Shown piece by piece: positions 48,801 to 61,682 of a stretch of 64,000 bases of DNA. The position numbers were made by a program, and so were the translations under genes. Location of the stretch: assembly GCF_910592395.1 (NCBI RefSeq), contig NC_088310.1, positions 24,509,491 to 24,573,490 on the forward strand, written 5' to 3'. Origin of the DNA: Lineus longissimus (taxonomy: Eukaryota; Nemertea; Pilidiophora; Heteronemertea; Lineidae). Under the pieces are notes generated by a model. The model worked only from the letters and a program-made list of their open reading frames with translations. It was not told where the DNA came from and made no database searches. Numbering within the stretch: position 1 is the stretch's first letter; every line of letters begins with the position of its first letter.

Positions 48801-51800
48801 GTCGTTCTTTATTGCTTCCAACCAGAGTTCGGAACCCCTTAGGTCCCATTTTAATGTTTGCACATCTACATACTACATAAAGCATTATGAGTAATTGCAA
48901 TATTTCTTAGCAGACAGAAAACATATATTTTTGTTTCATTACATAATGTGTTTTGACAGAGAATTATTGATGACGGCCATCTACTCACTGGAGCCAAGAG
49001 GTACTAATCCAATATTCAGCTTCAAGTAGTAACAAGGGCAGAATGAGGTAGGTTTGTACATTGAGAAGGTTTGGTTGCAAAATTATTCATATACTATGAT
49101 CCCATTTTACTGTCGTCATCCCATCCCATCCCAATGTCAGTCCATCATTATCTTGAGATGCTCTTCCAAACAAAATCGGCAAGCTAATTTCAGTTGCATG
49201 GATACGAAATTCAGGATGTGATTTATTGAATTGCAAGTTAACATGATGGAGTTGCATGACTTTCCCATGACTCTTGCAGACATATGTTGCATACATCCCT
49301 TGGTAAGCTCCAAGGCACCAGAAAACTGGTCATAGCTGTTGTAGCATGAATAAATGATACAGTAATTGGTTCCTTCCTGGTAATAGAGGATATACAAGGC
49401 ATGATAAACGCTATTCTAATACCATTGAAATTCCACGTCATCCTCATATCAAAAGTCAGTCAATCATGCCCTGTGGTCCACTTGGACATTCATTCTTATA
49501 GATGAACAGTATGTCAGACATGTCAAATAGGGTATACTGATATCATTTATTAACCTTGAATATTGGGAATTTGACAGGTAGATGGTTCCATGATGGAGAG
49601 AGTGGGATTTGAGACTGATCCTTCTTGAGCCAAGGGATTTATGGTATAATTGTAAAAGGGGAACTACATGTATAGTAATTTTAACTTCTCGAAATTACTT
49701 ATGGATGTGGCTGATTTATGACATACTGTTGGCCATCCCTGAATGCAGTCTTTATAATCCAGCCATTATGTTACTAATGCTCTGACTCTCCCATTTATCT
49801 GATCACTGCCCTGATGGTTCTTCCTCTTATATCCAGAGCTCTAAATCGGTACCATTATCCAAATTCTTGTTCAGGCTTTTAACCTTGATAGCATCTTATA
49901 GGGAGAAGAATAGGAAAACTACCATCATGCATGGCCGTCTAATGATACCTCCATTGGCTTTGCTTGATCATTTTAGGACCTCCATACGAGCATTCACCAC
50001 GATTCTTAAGCATTTGGCAATTGCCTACTTGACAGTGCTTTGTATGCGACAGCATTCTCTCAACACAGCAAATTCCGATTGATATTGTTTTGTGGGCGAT
50101 TTAGAATATTTATGATGACTTCCCGCACTGAATAGTCACAATACTGGACACTGTCAGATTGTGATGAATAGGTCATTTCTTTGTCTTTCATCAGCAGTTC
50201 TTTTCTACTTTAATTTGCCGCTGATGAAATTGATGGAAGGGTTATTATCCTAAGGTTATCCAGGGCATTACGTGAGATTTTGCCAATCAGAAAAAAAGGT
50301 TCCCACAGGCTGATATGACGCACCTCAAGTTTTCGCCACGTAAACTGAGTTATGTTGATACCATCAGAAAAATAATATGGCACCATCGTACCAATTTATG
50401 GTTTGTCTTCACTGGTTGTGTATAGTACTGCCGGTAGCCTCCAGCCCCTTTGACATGATAGCAGGTGATGGCTTGACAGAGTGATTATTATTGATAACCA
50501 TGGAAATTGTGCGCCGTTCTTATAAGATGGTGTGGTGGAGTAATGCTGACAGTCACTGACCTTATCTTGGACATCAGAAGGATGCGTTCACCCTTTGTCT
50601 TGGTCGAGTTTGTGCTGTTCTTGTGTGATATACTACTATCTTTCCTAAAGACAAACAAATATATTCACTTTTTGATCCGAAAATATGGACAATTTAGCAA
50701 TTAATGTATCCTGACCTGTCCTGCCATTTTCAAAACTGTGTTTCTCCCCAGCCGTATTTCTTGTTGTTAGCAGCCCATTACACCCTTCAAATGTGATATA
50801 CCTCATCTTCACTCAGTTATTTCTGATTCAGAGTAAATTTCCTTATTTCAACTGATGGTATTTTGCCTCGGGCGGGTGCCCAAGATGATATTACTGATCA
50901 TCATTCACTTGTGACTTTCTGACCTCCTGTCTTATCAAAAAGTCGATTTTTATTGGGGAAATTTGTGTAACTCATCTAATTTCTGTTCTAGCCCCAGGCA
51001 GTTTGCTGAAAGAGTTGTACCCTATCTTGAAATGTCAATTATTCTCTCCCTTGCTTTTTGTTGCATCAGACTTTAACACTTTTTGTCAGCTTCGAGTGTG
51101 TCTGGTTGGTTGGTTGGCAGTCTAATCCAAAGAAGTCACAACATGCTCATTTCATACCAATCACTTCAGCTTGTTTGTAATATTAGGAAACAACAGTTTA
51201 GAAGTCCATCTATCCTCTTTGAAGACTGTGGTCAGTACTGATTGCCAATCGGAGTTGTTGCCTAACAAGCCATTTGACGAGAATTGGGCAATTTTCGTTG
51301 GGTGTGTGTGTCAGTCCGTCTCGTTGTCTAAGACGGTAAACGCCTTTGATCTATCACTGTCACAGGTAATATTTCATTATCCTCATCGTCCAAGTAATTG
51401 GTTGCCATCAAAGTTATTGGCCCAGCAAAGCAAGATTTATGTATCATGGCCACAATGGTGATGGCCGAGGCTAAAAGCTCGCCGATTTACCTGTGTTTGT
51501 TATGGGTTTATCTCTATTCCTTCACTCTTTCAGAGTTACAGCCACGAGGGGTTACTTTTGCCATTTTCTTTCCTGACTTGGCATTAATTTTGTGGTTTGG
51601 TCTGACTTTGCTGTGTTATGAGTTGGAGGATGAGTCTTATTAGTATTTTATGGTCTTGTAAACATGGGGTTTACTCGTGAAAAGGTCTGCCAAACATGAT
51701 CAGGAATATTGTTGGAAGCATTTAAGAATGATGAAGCTTATTGATGAAGCTATACCATATCAGACCCTTGTATGTCAGGATGGTTTTTATCAGATTAAAC

Positions 51801-54800
51801 AGAAATTTCTTTTGCTGTTTACTCCAGTTTGAGAATTGTCCCTAATCAAATTTCCAGTGCAATTTTGTTCTCATTCTGCTGCACCCCGATGCCACATATT
51901 GAGCCCAATAATCATGTTTGACTTGTGTATGTGAAGCCTTCCCATGGGTGAGATGAAGACTAAAATCAATGATGACCCTGCGCACCGTTCTGGTATATCC
52001 CAGTGGGGAAAACAAGCTTGCTGCTATTTGTAGCTTTCATTTGGTTGGGGTGACAGGGATGCCAATATCGTTGTTGCTTCTTCAATAAAGTGCACCTGTG
52101 CTTTCCAGAGCGATGCTGTCTTTTTACTGATCAGGGCTGGTTTCCTTTGGGACAGTTGCTCTTGTATTTGGAATGTATTCGATTTATGATTTACTTGATA
52201 TTTATAGTTTTGTTTTTTTAAACAGGCTAAATGAATCTTTATGTATTCTGCAAACGAATCTGTCAAGTGCCTCACTGCTTTACATATACAGTACATGCAT
52301 GTATATATTGGAATCCATTAGAATTTTAACTGGGTTTTGAATTACATTGCAAGTCATTTGCGTGGGCAATACATTTTATGTGGTTGAGAAGTTAAGGAAA
52401 TATATTGGTAATTTACTGATCAACATTGGCAGTAACCTCATCCCGAGAGGCGGTCCTGACTTATTGCCCTTCACCAGTCTATTGGCCAGCAACAATAGTA
52501 ACTTGAGGTCATAATTAAGTGGTGTGTCAGACTAGCAGCATTGGGCTCATTAGATTTTTGTTGTAGGGCAGGGCGATTTATCACCCTAACAATGTCGTGC
52601 AGTTGATGGTGGCACTGGTAGAATAAAGGGCAGGGTGGTAGCAATCAACAGAGTTGGCAATTAATTGTAACAGGACATTGATGATGAATTGTCCACTTCT
52701 GGTTGGTTAATCTCCAAAATGGGGTTTTCGATAGGGCCCTATTCCTTTCCCAGCAACGCAGAGTGACATTTGACCTTGTTTGATTCTCATTCACTGAAGG
52801 ATAGTTTCAAAGATTTGAAGATCTCAATTGCTGACATGGTAATATGGTAACAGTAATGATAGTGAACAAGTGAGTGTTGAGAATCTAGTCTACCTGTACA
52901 TTCTTGCCTGAAGGCACGTTGTTATGTAAATGATGGTCTCAATTGGCGGATATTGCTGTACACAGCCTGAATTTAGATTATAAACCTTGGCCACTCCAGG
53001 TGATATCTTGTCATTTACTGGAGTGCAATGATAATGGTAGATATATCAGGTCAGACATCAACTGTTTTGTTTCTGATGTTGGTTTAAGTGATAGGTATTA
53101 GTGATTTGAAGATGGCTTGGATTCTAATCACGTAAAAATGTCCATCCATGGTCTTTGACTACGGACTACGGACATCTGAAGAACTGAGAGTTGTTACGTT
53201 TGGCCTGATTTGTGTTGTTTTCTAATACAAGGTGACCAGTTTGTTTCCTGGGTTTGTTTCCCAGCCTGATCCTGATAATAGACTATTATCCTTGTTCTCG
53301 ACGATGTAACCGAAGTGTTCTTTGAAATCTTGAAAAAAGTTTGGGAATTGTCAGCGAGTCCGTATTACTGTTGATGGGTTCTCCCACATCCTGAGTCTAA
53401 ACCATGATGAAGTTCTCGCTTATGATAAAAAAGTTGATGCTCTCTAGGCTAACTGTATCATGTTGATCTTGCTTTTCATTAGTGCTTGAGCTTAGACGTT
53501 ATCCCTGATTCTGTTTTTGTTGTAAGCTTCCGTCACTTACAGGAAGTAAGCGCGAACATGAGCCAGGCGTAGGAAGTCTTAACCAAATAGAGACAAGAGA
53601 AAGGCGCATTATCTGAATGTGTAGTAAAGTAATAAGTGTTCTTATTGACATAATTCCCTGCATAGGGTAGAAGGTAAAAATAATTGTTTCATGACAACAG
53701 ATAGGCAGACCCTTTTTTTGCTGGACCATGTATACTGCAAACCTCTTTATTTTTGTGATCGGCATAATGAAAATGTTTTGTGAAAACTAACTGTAAGTTG
53801 TATAAATAGGACCAAGTACATATAGCGACTAACCTATCTGTTTCCAAGTTGCATCAAACAAATCTTTAGAAAGTTTGATGAATGTTTTGATTTCAGTTAA
53901 TGTTGTTTTGATTTATACATCAGAATAATCAAGGCACCCGATTTACAATCTGTGTAGAAGAAATTGCCTCATTAGCTGACTTCTTCACATTACATCACCA
54001 CTTTATCAAGATGTGGAAAAAAATGTGCACTTTGAAGTCGGTCTCAAAAATCAACCAGGCTAATTTACTTAACATGTCATCTGAGATAACACAAGTTAGG
54101 GCTGGAAGTCATCTTAATGAAAGCTGATAAATAGAAAATTCATGTTGGTTCGTTGCTATATTCAGAGCCATAAACATTTCGAAGGTTGTGCTGGTAACAT
54201 CTTGGGTTGACTCAATGTGTCATGTAGGGTGATTTCTTTCTGAATACAGTATTCATTAGAAAGGTGCTGTGAAATAAAATGTTGTTACGATATAAAACAA
54301 ATGAAAATGTCGTTCTTTGATGACCATTTTTTAGATGCTCACAGAATTTGAATACTGTGGTTCCTTTATTTGCTTTCGATGCCTGATCTCCTGCAAAGTT
54401 GTTGTTGATCTGCCTCTGTCATGACAATGTATGAAATAGTATCAACAACAATCTGGTCGTTCTCATGTCATCAAAGAAGATGGCTCAGCCTTCGAGATAC
54501 TAATTGTCTGTCAGAAGAACTGTTGCTTTGATCTCCCTGTAGTCTGCTCTTCCTGACCGTAGGAGTAAGGTATCACAAAGCCTGAGTTTAGCAATCTATT
54601 CAGTGTAAAGGATGAGCATGGTACAAAGCAGTGTTTTTTATAAACTTCGTGGTGGTCAAATGTATAGTTTATGGGAATTTTTCAGATACTCCGAGCTGAT
54701 TTTCAAGTAATGGTGAGAAATCTGCCTGGAATCTGATATGCTAATGTCTTTCCATGAATGTCCTTGACTGCTGTCTGACCAATCCAACATGCCTTGTTGG

Positions 54801-56795
54801 ATTCCCAGTTGAATTAGTGATATGACATCTCGCAGTTGCTGGCATTACAATGGCTACGGTGTATGGTTAATTGGACTTAATCATGTTCATTCGAGAAAGA
54901 TGTGCCTGCTAATGCTAAGGAATGAATTGTTAGTGTTTCATAGCTTAACGAGAACAAGAAAGAGGACAAATTTAATTTTCAGCAAAAATACATTCATGCC
55001 ATGATATTGATCTTTGCTTAAAACCTGAACTTCCTTTTGTGTCTACACCATATTATAAAAACTACAGTGTTATTCTACCACCGGATTGTGTACAAATGAA
55101 GGAAAGTCATCTGATCATCTGCTCTCATACTTCAAAGGTATGTGTGCACAAAGGTTTCTGATATGATATTTTAAAGTGGCATGCCGAGTGTATGAAAGTG
55201 GCAGCACATCTGAAGTCAGTGAAGTTGAAAATGTTGAGACTTTTGAAGTATTGCTTGTCCTTTGACTTTTTGAAACCAAGTCAAAAAGCAACTTTACTGT
55301 CAAGACGAGTCAGCAGTTTCTTGTGGGGAATCAGTCCTCTGTGTTCTTATAGTTAACTTCCCTGTGACTGACATCATTTTGACAATGTTGTATATGTCTT
55401 TCAGGGCTGTATTGTAAATGTCGAAACATCCTTCTCATTTTCTCCCAATGATGAATGATAAAAGCTACCCTTGCAATCCTCTAGTTCTGCTTGTATTAAA
55501 CTTTTGTTACTATTAGCATCATTAGTCTGAGATTCACCCTGTACCAACAGAGGAAGTGGGTAGAACATGCAGCTTTCTTGTGTGAAACATTGGAGAAAAA
55601 AAAACATGCTCCAAGGATGGAAATCCATTGGTTCTCAATGTACTTATTGTCAGCTGCTGATAAAAAGGGATGTAAAGATAGCCAGGTGGTCATCGGTAAG
55701 CATTCACATCATCAAGTACAATGACAGTTCTCTAACGGTTGCCGTTTACAAGTAAATGGCAAAGAATATCCTTATTGAACTGGTGGAAAGCCAATAAGTA
55801 CCCACGACTAGAATGGTTGAACTAATAGCAGCTTACAGCAGTCTACACAGTGTGAAATAAGGATTTGGAGTAATTTGCCAAATCTAAAAGTTTGTTGTGT
55901 GATTTTTAACCCTTCAGATCTACATCTCAGCCACTTTAGAATGACATGATGTTTTCCGAGTATCAAATATTTCATCTGTCTAGACGAGTCGACAAAAGTT
56001 TTTCTCTTCTTAAGCAACAACTGCTTCTTCATGATTACCGCAAACCATGCCATGATAGCACTAATGAAGATAACCTCGGGGAAATATCCCTTCACCACCT
56101 CTTTTGTCCTGTTCGAAAAAACACCACCACTTTAATTTTGTATTGCTACTTTTTTTAATCCCCTTGATAGTGCTGGGTCACTTTATGGTCCTTGTTTGGT
56201 GCTTTTTAGTGAGTCTACATCAGTGTTACACTTGGGACTAAATTCTATGTCTTGTTTGGTGTACTGTGATGGGTGACCCCTTTACATTAGATGGCTAACA
56301 CTCTGATGGGAGATCTGGGAATGGTGCACCCCTTAATTGAGAACATTATTTGATATAAACAATGTATTTGGGTAAATAGTCATGAAAGTAAGGAAAGTAT
56401 GTTGTGTAAGAAATGGGCTGCTACAATTTGTCCTTGAGCAGACGCAATAACTGTCAGCTCGTGATTCACTGTGACTTGGATGTGAGGATCAAGCTTTGGG
56501 CTCAGGGAATACCATCCCTTGGTGATTTTCAATCAATGAATAGAGGTCAGATGATGTGACATTTTGGCTGGACACAATATCACCAATAAATTGATTATCC
56601 CCCCAGTCTGTAGCGCCTCCCACTCGTGATGGAACTTCCAACCGAACAGCTCCAAGCAACTCTTGATGAGAATAGGACTGAGAATGAGTTTGAATGGTTG
56701 AAAGCCACAGAGCTTGTTCAGTAAGCCTCTCTAAGAAGTTGGAATTCAGGCATAGACCTAGAAATTGAAGGAAGAAGAAACAGGCCATGATGGAT
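45803..56795. other. Long intron-like stretch, almost featureless
   Basis: Apart from a small hairpin near 47.05 kb nothing structured is visible. Opposed open frames at 48.4-48.9, 49.1-49.4, 51.2-51.6 and 55.4-56.1 kb lack family motifs. Confidence 0.4.
47042..47073. repeat. Short hairpin in an A/T-rich tract
   Basis: AGGGTTATTT and AAATAACCCT form an exact 10-bp stem around 12 bases. AAAATTTTGCAC occurs nearby on both sides (about 46900 and 47080), suggesting a small decayed element. Confidence 0.5.
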
Positions 56796-56935
56796 CCCTG
56801 GGCTGGGTTGTTCAAAGCAAGTTTGGTCACTAAGCTGGCGTTAACTTAACTAGGCATTAAGGGGTTAACTAAAGGAGATGACGTCAAGTTAAAAGTAGCG
56901 TTAGTGACAATTTTCTTTGAACAAGCAGGCCCTGG
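56796..56935. mobile_element. ~140-bp MITE with long imperfect terminal inverted repeats
   Basis: The left end CCCTGGGCTGGGTTGTTCAA... and the right end read backwards (CCAGGGCCTGCTTGTTCAAA...) match over about 50 bases. Matching continues through GTCACTAA and a CGTTAAC/CTTTTAAC block to a centre near 56860. Ends of the GGGC...GTTGTTCAAAG style recur in invertebrate MITEs. A clear target duplication is not visible, so the superfamily is not assigned. Confidence 0.7.
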
Positions 56936-59317
56936 CCAGACCATGGAGAAAGAAAAGACGAACGAGATGGTTGTGCAGATGGTCTTGGCAAACAGAGCCC
57001 CTACCAAACCATTTATTCCTTCAAAATACATCATTCAGATGGGCACCCAATGCTTCTATGCCTGTTATTGGCCAATTGAAGGCCAACATTTAGAGAGCTT
57101 TGTAGTAACATTGGTGATGGCTGGTGTAACAGTGAAAGTAGTCCACCACAGAGCTTCGTATGGCCAAATTTGTTTGCAATGTTGGTGCCACCTGTGGGTG
57201 TTGACACAACCATCACAACTACCGGGACATGTAAGTCCCAACCTGTCCTATTGGTATTTCCCTTATCGATTTACTCATACACCAATGACCACATCTCAAT
57301 GTGTGTGGTCTATTGGGTGTCGATTGGTCCCCACACACTTGACTGATCAGTTAAAGTATTTGATTGAATATAGTAACAGCTGTCAGTTTCAGTGACGATG
57401 ATAGATACTTTAACCAAGATAGGAAATTGGAAATATTTGATTCCCAGATTGATCATTTCCTATGGACCATGTGCTCACTAGCTCAGAAAGTTTTGATAGG
57501 AATACATATTGATAGGATATGGGTTGAATCGGGTGGGTCGTTCTAGCTGTATTTTACTGTAGGTAGTGGGTATTCAGATCCGCATGTGATTAGATTGAAA
57601 ACTCAGTGGCTACTGACTGAATCGGGAGGCCTGGATGTCCAGTGTACCCTTTCGTCCTCCATAATGAGATGTATCAGATCCTCATTCTAAAAGTGTGAAA
57701 GTATTGCTCTGGCTGACATCTCTATTCAGATTCTAGGCAAGAAACTGATAGATCTGTCTTTGAAAATTCTTAATTTACACCAGTGACAAAGGACAATGGG
57801 TACTGTTCTGCACTGTACCGAATGCTTTTATTTTCCTCATGTGCATATCTTGTACATGTCAAGGTACCTGGGAATATTTTTAGCCAACATAACACACTGG
57901 CTGCAAAGTCAAATGCTTTTTATTAAATGGCACTTGTAAAAGTTTTAAGGCACCCATGAACCTAAGAAGGTTGTTTTTCTTGCCGAAATTCACATTTTTT
58001 TTAGCATGCTTTCCAGAGAAAGCAACAACAATGAACACAACCGCCGTAGCGATTCCTGACAACGGCAGTCATTTTCTTCCCCAAATCATCATCAATCTGT
58101 ATTAGATATACAACGGCTAAGCTCAGAAAAACACCAATGATTGTTTGGCGAGCCATGTCTAGAGACTCTGCTCCAGGGAAAGAAGTAGAATTTAATTGGC
58201 CCGCAGACATCTATTCATTAATCTTTTAAGAGATGCTGCCGGGTAGTGTTCTTTAGTAGTATTGGCAGAATCTAGAATTTGTCTGCATGAATCTTGAACA
58301 AAAGGATAAGTTGCACCATCTGATTCTTTAGATTTGTAAAATGTCCCTGAAGATATCCCTGTATTTACTGGGAAAACGTGAGATGATGACACTATTTTTT
58401 TTTTGCTGACAGTTAGAAATACAGCAAACATGTTGGAAAAGAAAGCATCAACTAATTTCTTGATGTGAATGTTCCAGTTGATAGCCTAGACTGGTTGCCC
58501 ACCAAGCCTAGAATGATCAGGCCACTCTACCACAAGTTGGTTGAATATAGATGCCATAGTTTAAATACATACAGAAGTTTTCCAAGTTGTCCAGGTTGTA
58601 AATGAACTCTCTACAATGAGGAATGTCTTGCCATCATTATTTTCCTCAATTCCATAATTTTTCTCTGAATCCTTCAGAACGGAAAGCATTCATTGGCCAT
58701 TTATTCTTTCAACGTGTTCAACATGAAAAAGTTGTTTCTACCTGGTCTTCGCAGCTGTTTTCTGTATTTTTGGACCATGCTGCATATTTGATAATTCAAA
58801 GAACTGGCTTCATCAGCTAATTACCTCAATTAAAAAGGGTAGCTTGTTTCCATATTTTAGCAAAAGCTCTGCTGATTAACAAAAAAAGCTGTCCATGATT
58901 AATATTTTATCATTCGTGGTAGCATAGGTTTTTCTATCATGGCTGCTATTAATCATCTGCAAGATCTGGAAAAGGAAAATTTTGCATTTCAGAACTGTTT
59001 TATTATCTAGTTGCTTGGTCATCTTCACAAAAAAAAGCTCACGAGTTGCAAAACCATGCAAGGAACAGGAAGGAATAACACAGCAAACCTCATTATGTTC
59101 ATTCCCTTACTCTTTTCTATAAAGCTTTATGTAAAACAAGCGCTCTTAGTCACTGCATCCTGAGGCGTAGCCATGGCAAAATAGCCGTAGTGGTTAGAAT
59201 GCAACCACTGATGAGTAAATCACAATCACTCTGATCATCATCGTGTCATTGCTTTGACAGAAGTTCTAAACGTAATTGACAGGCTCAAAAATTAACTTTT
59301 TACTGTTGTCACAGTGG
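56936..59317. other. Intron-like sequence beside the MITE
   Basis: A + frame of 163 codons starts in the MITE (56904-57395), with open minus frames opposite. No domain recognised. Near 57446-57480 a minus-strand GTGAGCACATGGTCC resembles a GCTCAC-family 3' end, but its hairpin is lost. Minus frames at 57.9-58.4 kb encode two hydrophobic segments in different frames, with no family match. Confidence 0.35.
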
Positions 59318-59395
59318 GAAAAAAAACACCATGCTGGGGATTGAACCTGGGAACCTTGCGTATAAGACCATCACTCTACTGAGTGAGCTAAAGCA
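59318..59395 (-). mobile_element. tRNA-derived SINE head or tRNA pseudogene
   Basis: The minus strand reads TTAGCTCACTCAGTAGAG (A-box region, 59374-59391), then CTTATAC in the anticodon-loop position, then GGTTCAATCCC (B box, 59337-59347). An 8-T run follows after CATGGTG. The T-stem and the acceptor stem do not pair well in the standard cloverleaf register, so a functional tRNA is unlikely. Internal Pol III promoter boxes are intact. Confidence 0.6.
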
Positions 59396-60120
59396 TTTTT
59401 CTCTCTAGCCTATGCTAGTAGGAATGATGCCACCACTACACTGTACTTAAGCAAAGTCCATGAGTATGTGTGAGCAGCATCCTGTTCTCTCTCACATTCT
59501 GGGTAAAAGACTTTCTTTGATCAACATGATCCAGGGGTTATTTACATAATGTTAACTCCTAGCATTTTTGTTCAAAGCACCTCTCGTGAAAATAGCTGGC
59601 ATATGCTTTCCAATCAGAATCATCATTTGTCACAGGGAGGCATTAATAGCAAGTTGTACGAAGAATAAATCGCTTGTTTTCAAAATGCTCAACTCTGAAT
59701 CAAGGAAATCAAGACAAGTCTGTATCATGACATAGATTTCTTAAACCAATAATCTCAACTTCTCCTTCGTGAAAATCACAAATCGATACCCAAATTTGAT
59801 CAAGTATCAGCTGGTTTACAATTCAGCGCTCTGGAATATCGATACATGTATTTTGTAGCCATTGATCAAGCAAGTCTAGGACGCGGGGTCGATATTCGTG
59901 GCCTTCATCAGACTGTACTGTCGTGTATATTTTAATAAAATTTCCATCTGATACAAGTAATTTGTTGACAGGGTAATATAAGAGTGCCTTTGCCACAGTG
60001 TTCTTGGCAAGCATATATGCCTGACTGGTGGAGCTTCTAGAAACAGAGATTTGCCTGCCTGGAGAGCAAGGATGCAACAACAATTAAGAATACCATACCG
60101 CTCTTCTTTATAACTGATTG
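59396..60120. other. Intron immediately upstream of the neurexin-like exon
   Basis: No further exon recognised. In vertebrate neurexins, small alternative exons of splice site 1 lie upstream of this exon. Exons that short would not be detectable by eye here. Confidence 0.45.
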
Positions 60121-60142
60121 TCTTCTTTTCATGTCATTGCAG
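60121..60142 (+). promoter_or_regulatory. 3' splice acceptor of the neurexin-like exon
   Basis: The tract TCTTCTTTTCATGTCATTGC is followed by AG. A branch-like AACTGAT lies just upstream, around 60112-60118. A second AG directly follows (60143-60144), so a tandem acceptor shifting the border by 2 bases is possible in principle, but it would break the frame. The first AG is therefore preferred. Confidence 0.8.
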
Positions 60143-60289
60143 AGCGGAAGCCCTCCATAGCCACATTCTATGGTACTCACTACTTAAGCTACGACCTGTC
60201 CTCGAAAGGTGACCCGATCCTCAGTAACAGGGACACCATCATCATAGAGTTCAAGACAAGACAATCAAGTGGCCTTCTATTCTACACAG
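60143..60289 (+). CDS. Nrxn1: Internal exon of a neurexin-like gene (start of an LNS/laminin-G domain, probably LNS2)
   Basis: The exon is 147 bases long and encodes 48 complete codons between two split ones. The acceptor is a pyrimidine-rich tract ending in TTGCAG, and the donor is ACAG|GTAAGA. Both flanking introns are phase 1, the usual phase for extracellular LNS/EGF modules. The peptide reads ERKPSIATFYGTHYLSYDLS at its start and ends FKTRQSSGLLFYTG. From knowledge of the family, the pattern ATFxGxxYxxYDLS, then PI-S-xD-I, then FKTxQxxGLLxxTG is that of the first beta strands of neurexin LNS2, and the cut after the TG matches a family exon border as I recall it. Neurexins are presynaptic type I membrane adhesion proteins that bind neuroligins and other ligands. 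In vertebrates the region just upstream is alternative splice site 1. The rest of the domain (DYV... strands) is not in the remaining 3.7 kb as far as I can see. It could instead be a CNTNAP-type or other LamG protein, but the FKT-Q-GLL block favours neurexin. Which paralogue, if there are several, cannot be told. Confidence 0.8.
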
Positions 60290-60295
60290 GTAAGA
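60290..60295 (+). promoter_or_regulatory. 5' splice donor of the neurexin-like exon
   Basis: The sequence ACAG|GTAAGA is a near-consensus U1 donor. It leaves the first base of a Gly codon on the exon (phase 1), matching the phase of the acceptor, so the exon could be skipped without changing frame. Confidence 0.82.
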
Positions 60296-60804
60296 CGATT
60301 CTTCACCATCATTGTCATGACCTTTTCTTGTGTTTCACCATCAGGGTGTCTTGGATGTGGAGGTCAACATTGTTTGCTTTCAATAGTTAGCTTGCTTTGG
60401 TGACCAGGTTAGCAAGGGTTTCATTGCTAGCATGCAGTATCATGTAGTGTAGACCAACCCTTTGTCTATTTCAGTTGAACATGTTGGATGGCAGCAAACT
60501 CTAACTATATCTCATTTGAACTAAACATACAGGCCCGGTCTTAGGTCAGGGTGCCAGGAGTATCTTCCAGCTAATATCACAATGGCGTACAAACCTCTGT
60601 ACATTTCAAATCAATCTCTAATGCCATTATCAATCGGATTGCAATTAATCAAGCAGCGTGTGACAAAGCGGACTTATATTTCTAATCGCTGGCTTAATTC
60701 CATTCAGAGCTCTTTGTCGGCTTGATACCAGTGATTATAATTCCTTTGAATAAATGTAATTCGCATTTCATATATAGGGATAGAGTTACATGGAGATGAT
60801 TCTG

Positions 60805-61072
60805 GTTCATTATGTAATCAGTCTTTTCAAAAGATTAATGAGTAAATTACAAATTCAGTTTGGTTATAGTTCTGAAGTTATAAGATGCACTACAGAATTA
60901 AGCGGCCATGAATTCTCAAGTATTCTTTGACTAACTTAGTTCATTATGAGGTCAGTCTTTTCAATAGGTGGACGAGTTAATTACAAGTTCAGTTTCATTA
61001 CATTTCTGAATTTCTAGGATATGTCACAGATTAATAAATGGCCATGAAATCTAAAGTATTCTTTGCCTGAAA
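60805..61072. repeat. Tandem duplication, period 134 bp
   Basis: Copy 1 (60805-60938) and copy 2 (60939-61072) both read GTTCATTATG, TCAGTCTTTTCAA, TTACAA-TTCAGTTT, TTCTGAA, GGCCATGAA and TCTAAAGTATTCTTTG or close variants. Moderately diverged. Confidence 0.85.
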
Positions 61073-61682
61073 TGGTAAATTTTCCAACATGTAATGAAAA
61101 AAGGGATGATTTGACTAAACTGTCTGTCATTGTCATGCCTGTCAGACAAATAATTACTTTTCCCTATAGGAATACATAGAAGCAAAGCTACTAATTTGTC
61201 TGTAGAAATCTATAGCACTCTCAGTTATGAAGACAAAATTCAAACTTCTGTCTAGAGGGACTGGGTTCACTATCATGACTGACGTACTACAGCCAAGCCA
61301 GAGCATGACATCTACCCAAATTGAGCATGTTGGATGACATTGAACCACCTTGTATAAAATCAAGCTTGGATCAAATAGTTAGATCGGGTCTCAGATCGGT
61401 GAAACTAGTATTTCTTACGAATCCTATTGATAGGTACATTGATAATTAAAATGGTAGAGGAAATCAATATTTTATTTCACAGTGTATACTCGGGAGAAAT
61501 TAAAGCCATTCTTATCAGTGGTCTCAAATTAATTGCATGGGCAGTCAACAGCATAGCAGTTGATCTCCCAAAGGCAAGGTTACCATCAAATTCGATAGTG
61601 GTATCAACGTTGTGCTTTGGCTTATGAAAAACCCCGACTTTGTATCAGCTCCAATAACAATTAAACCTAGAGATTTAATATG

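Noticed and set aside
57446-57480. Minus-strand GTGAGCACATGGTCC resembling a GCTCAC-family 3' end
   Set aside because: The hairpin partner is missing and no head is found on the minus strand; too weak to annotate.
57880-58431. Three minus-strand frames with two hydrophobic segments, first thought to be a broken membrane-protein gene
   Set aside because: The hydrophobic stretches fall in different frames with stops between them, and the order and sequence fit no family I recognise.
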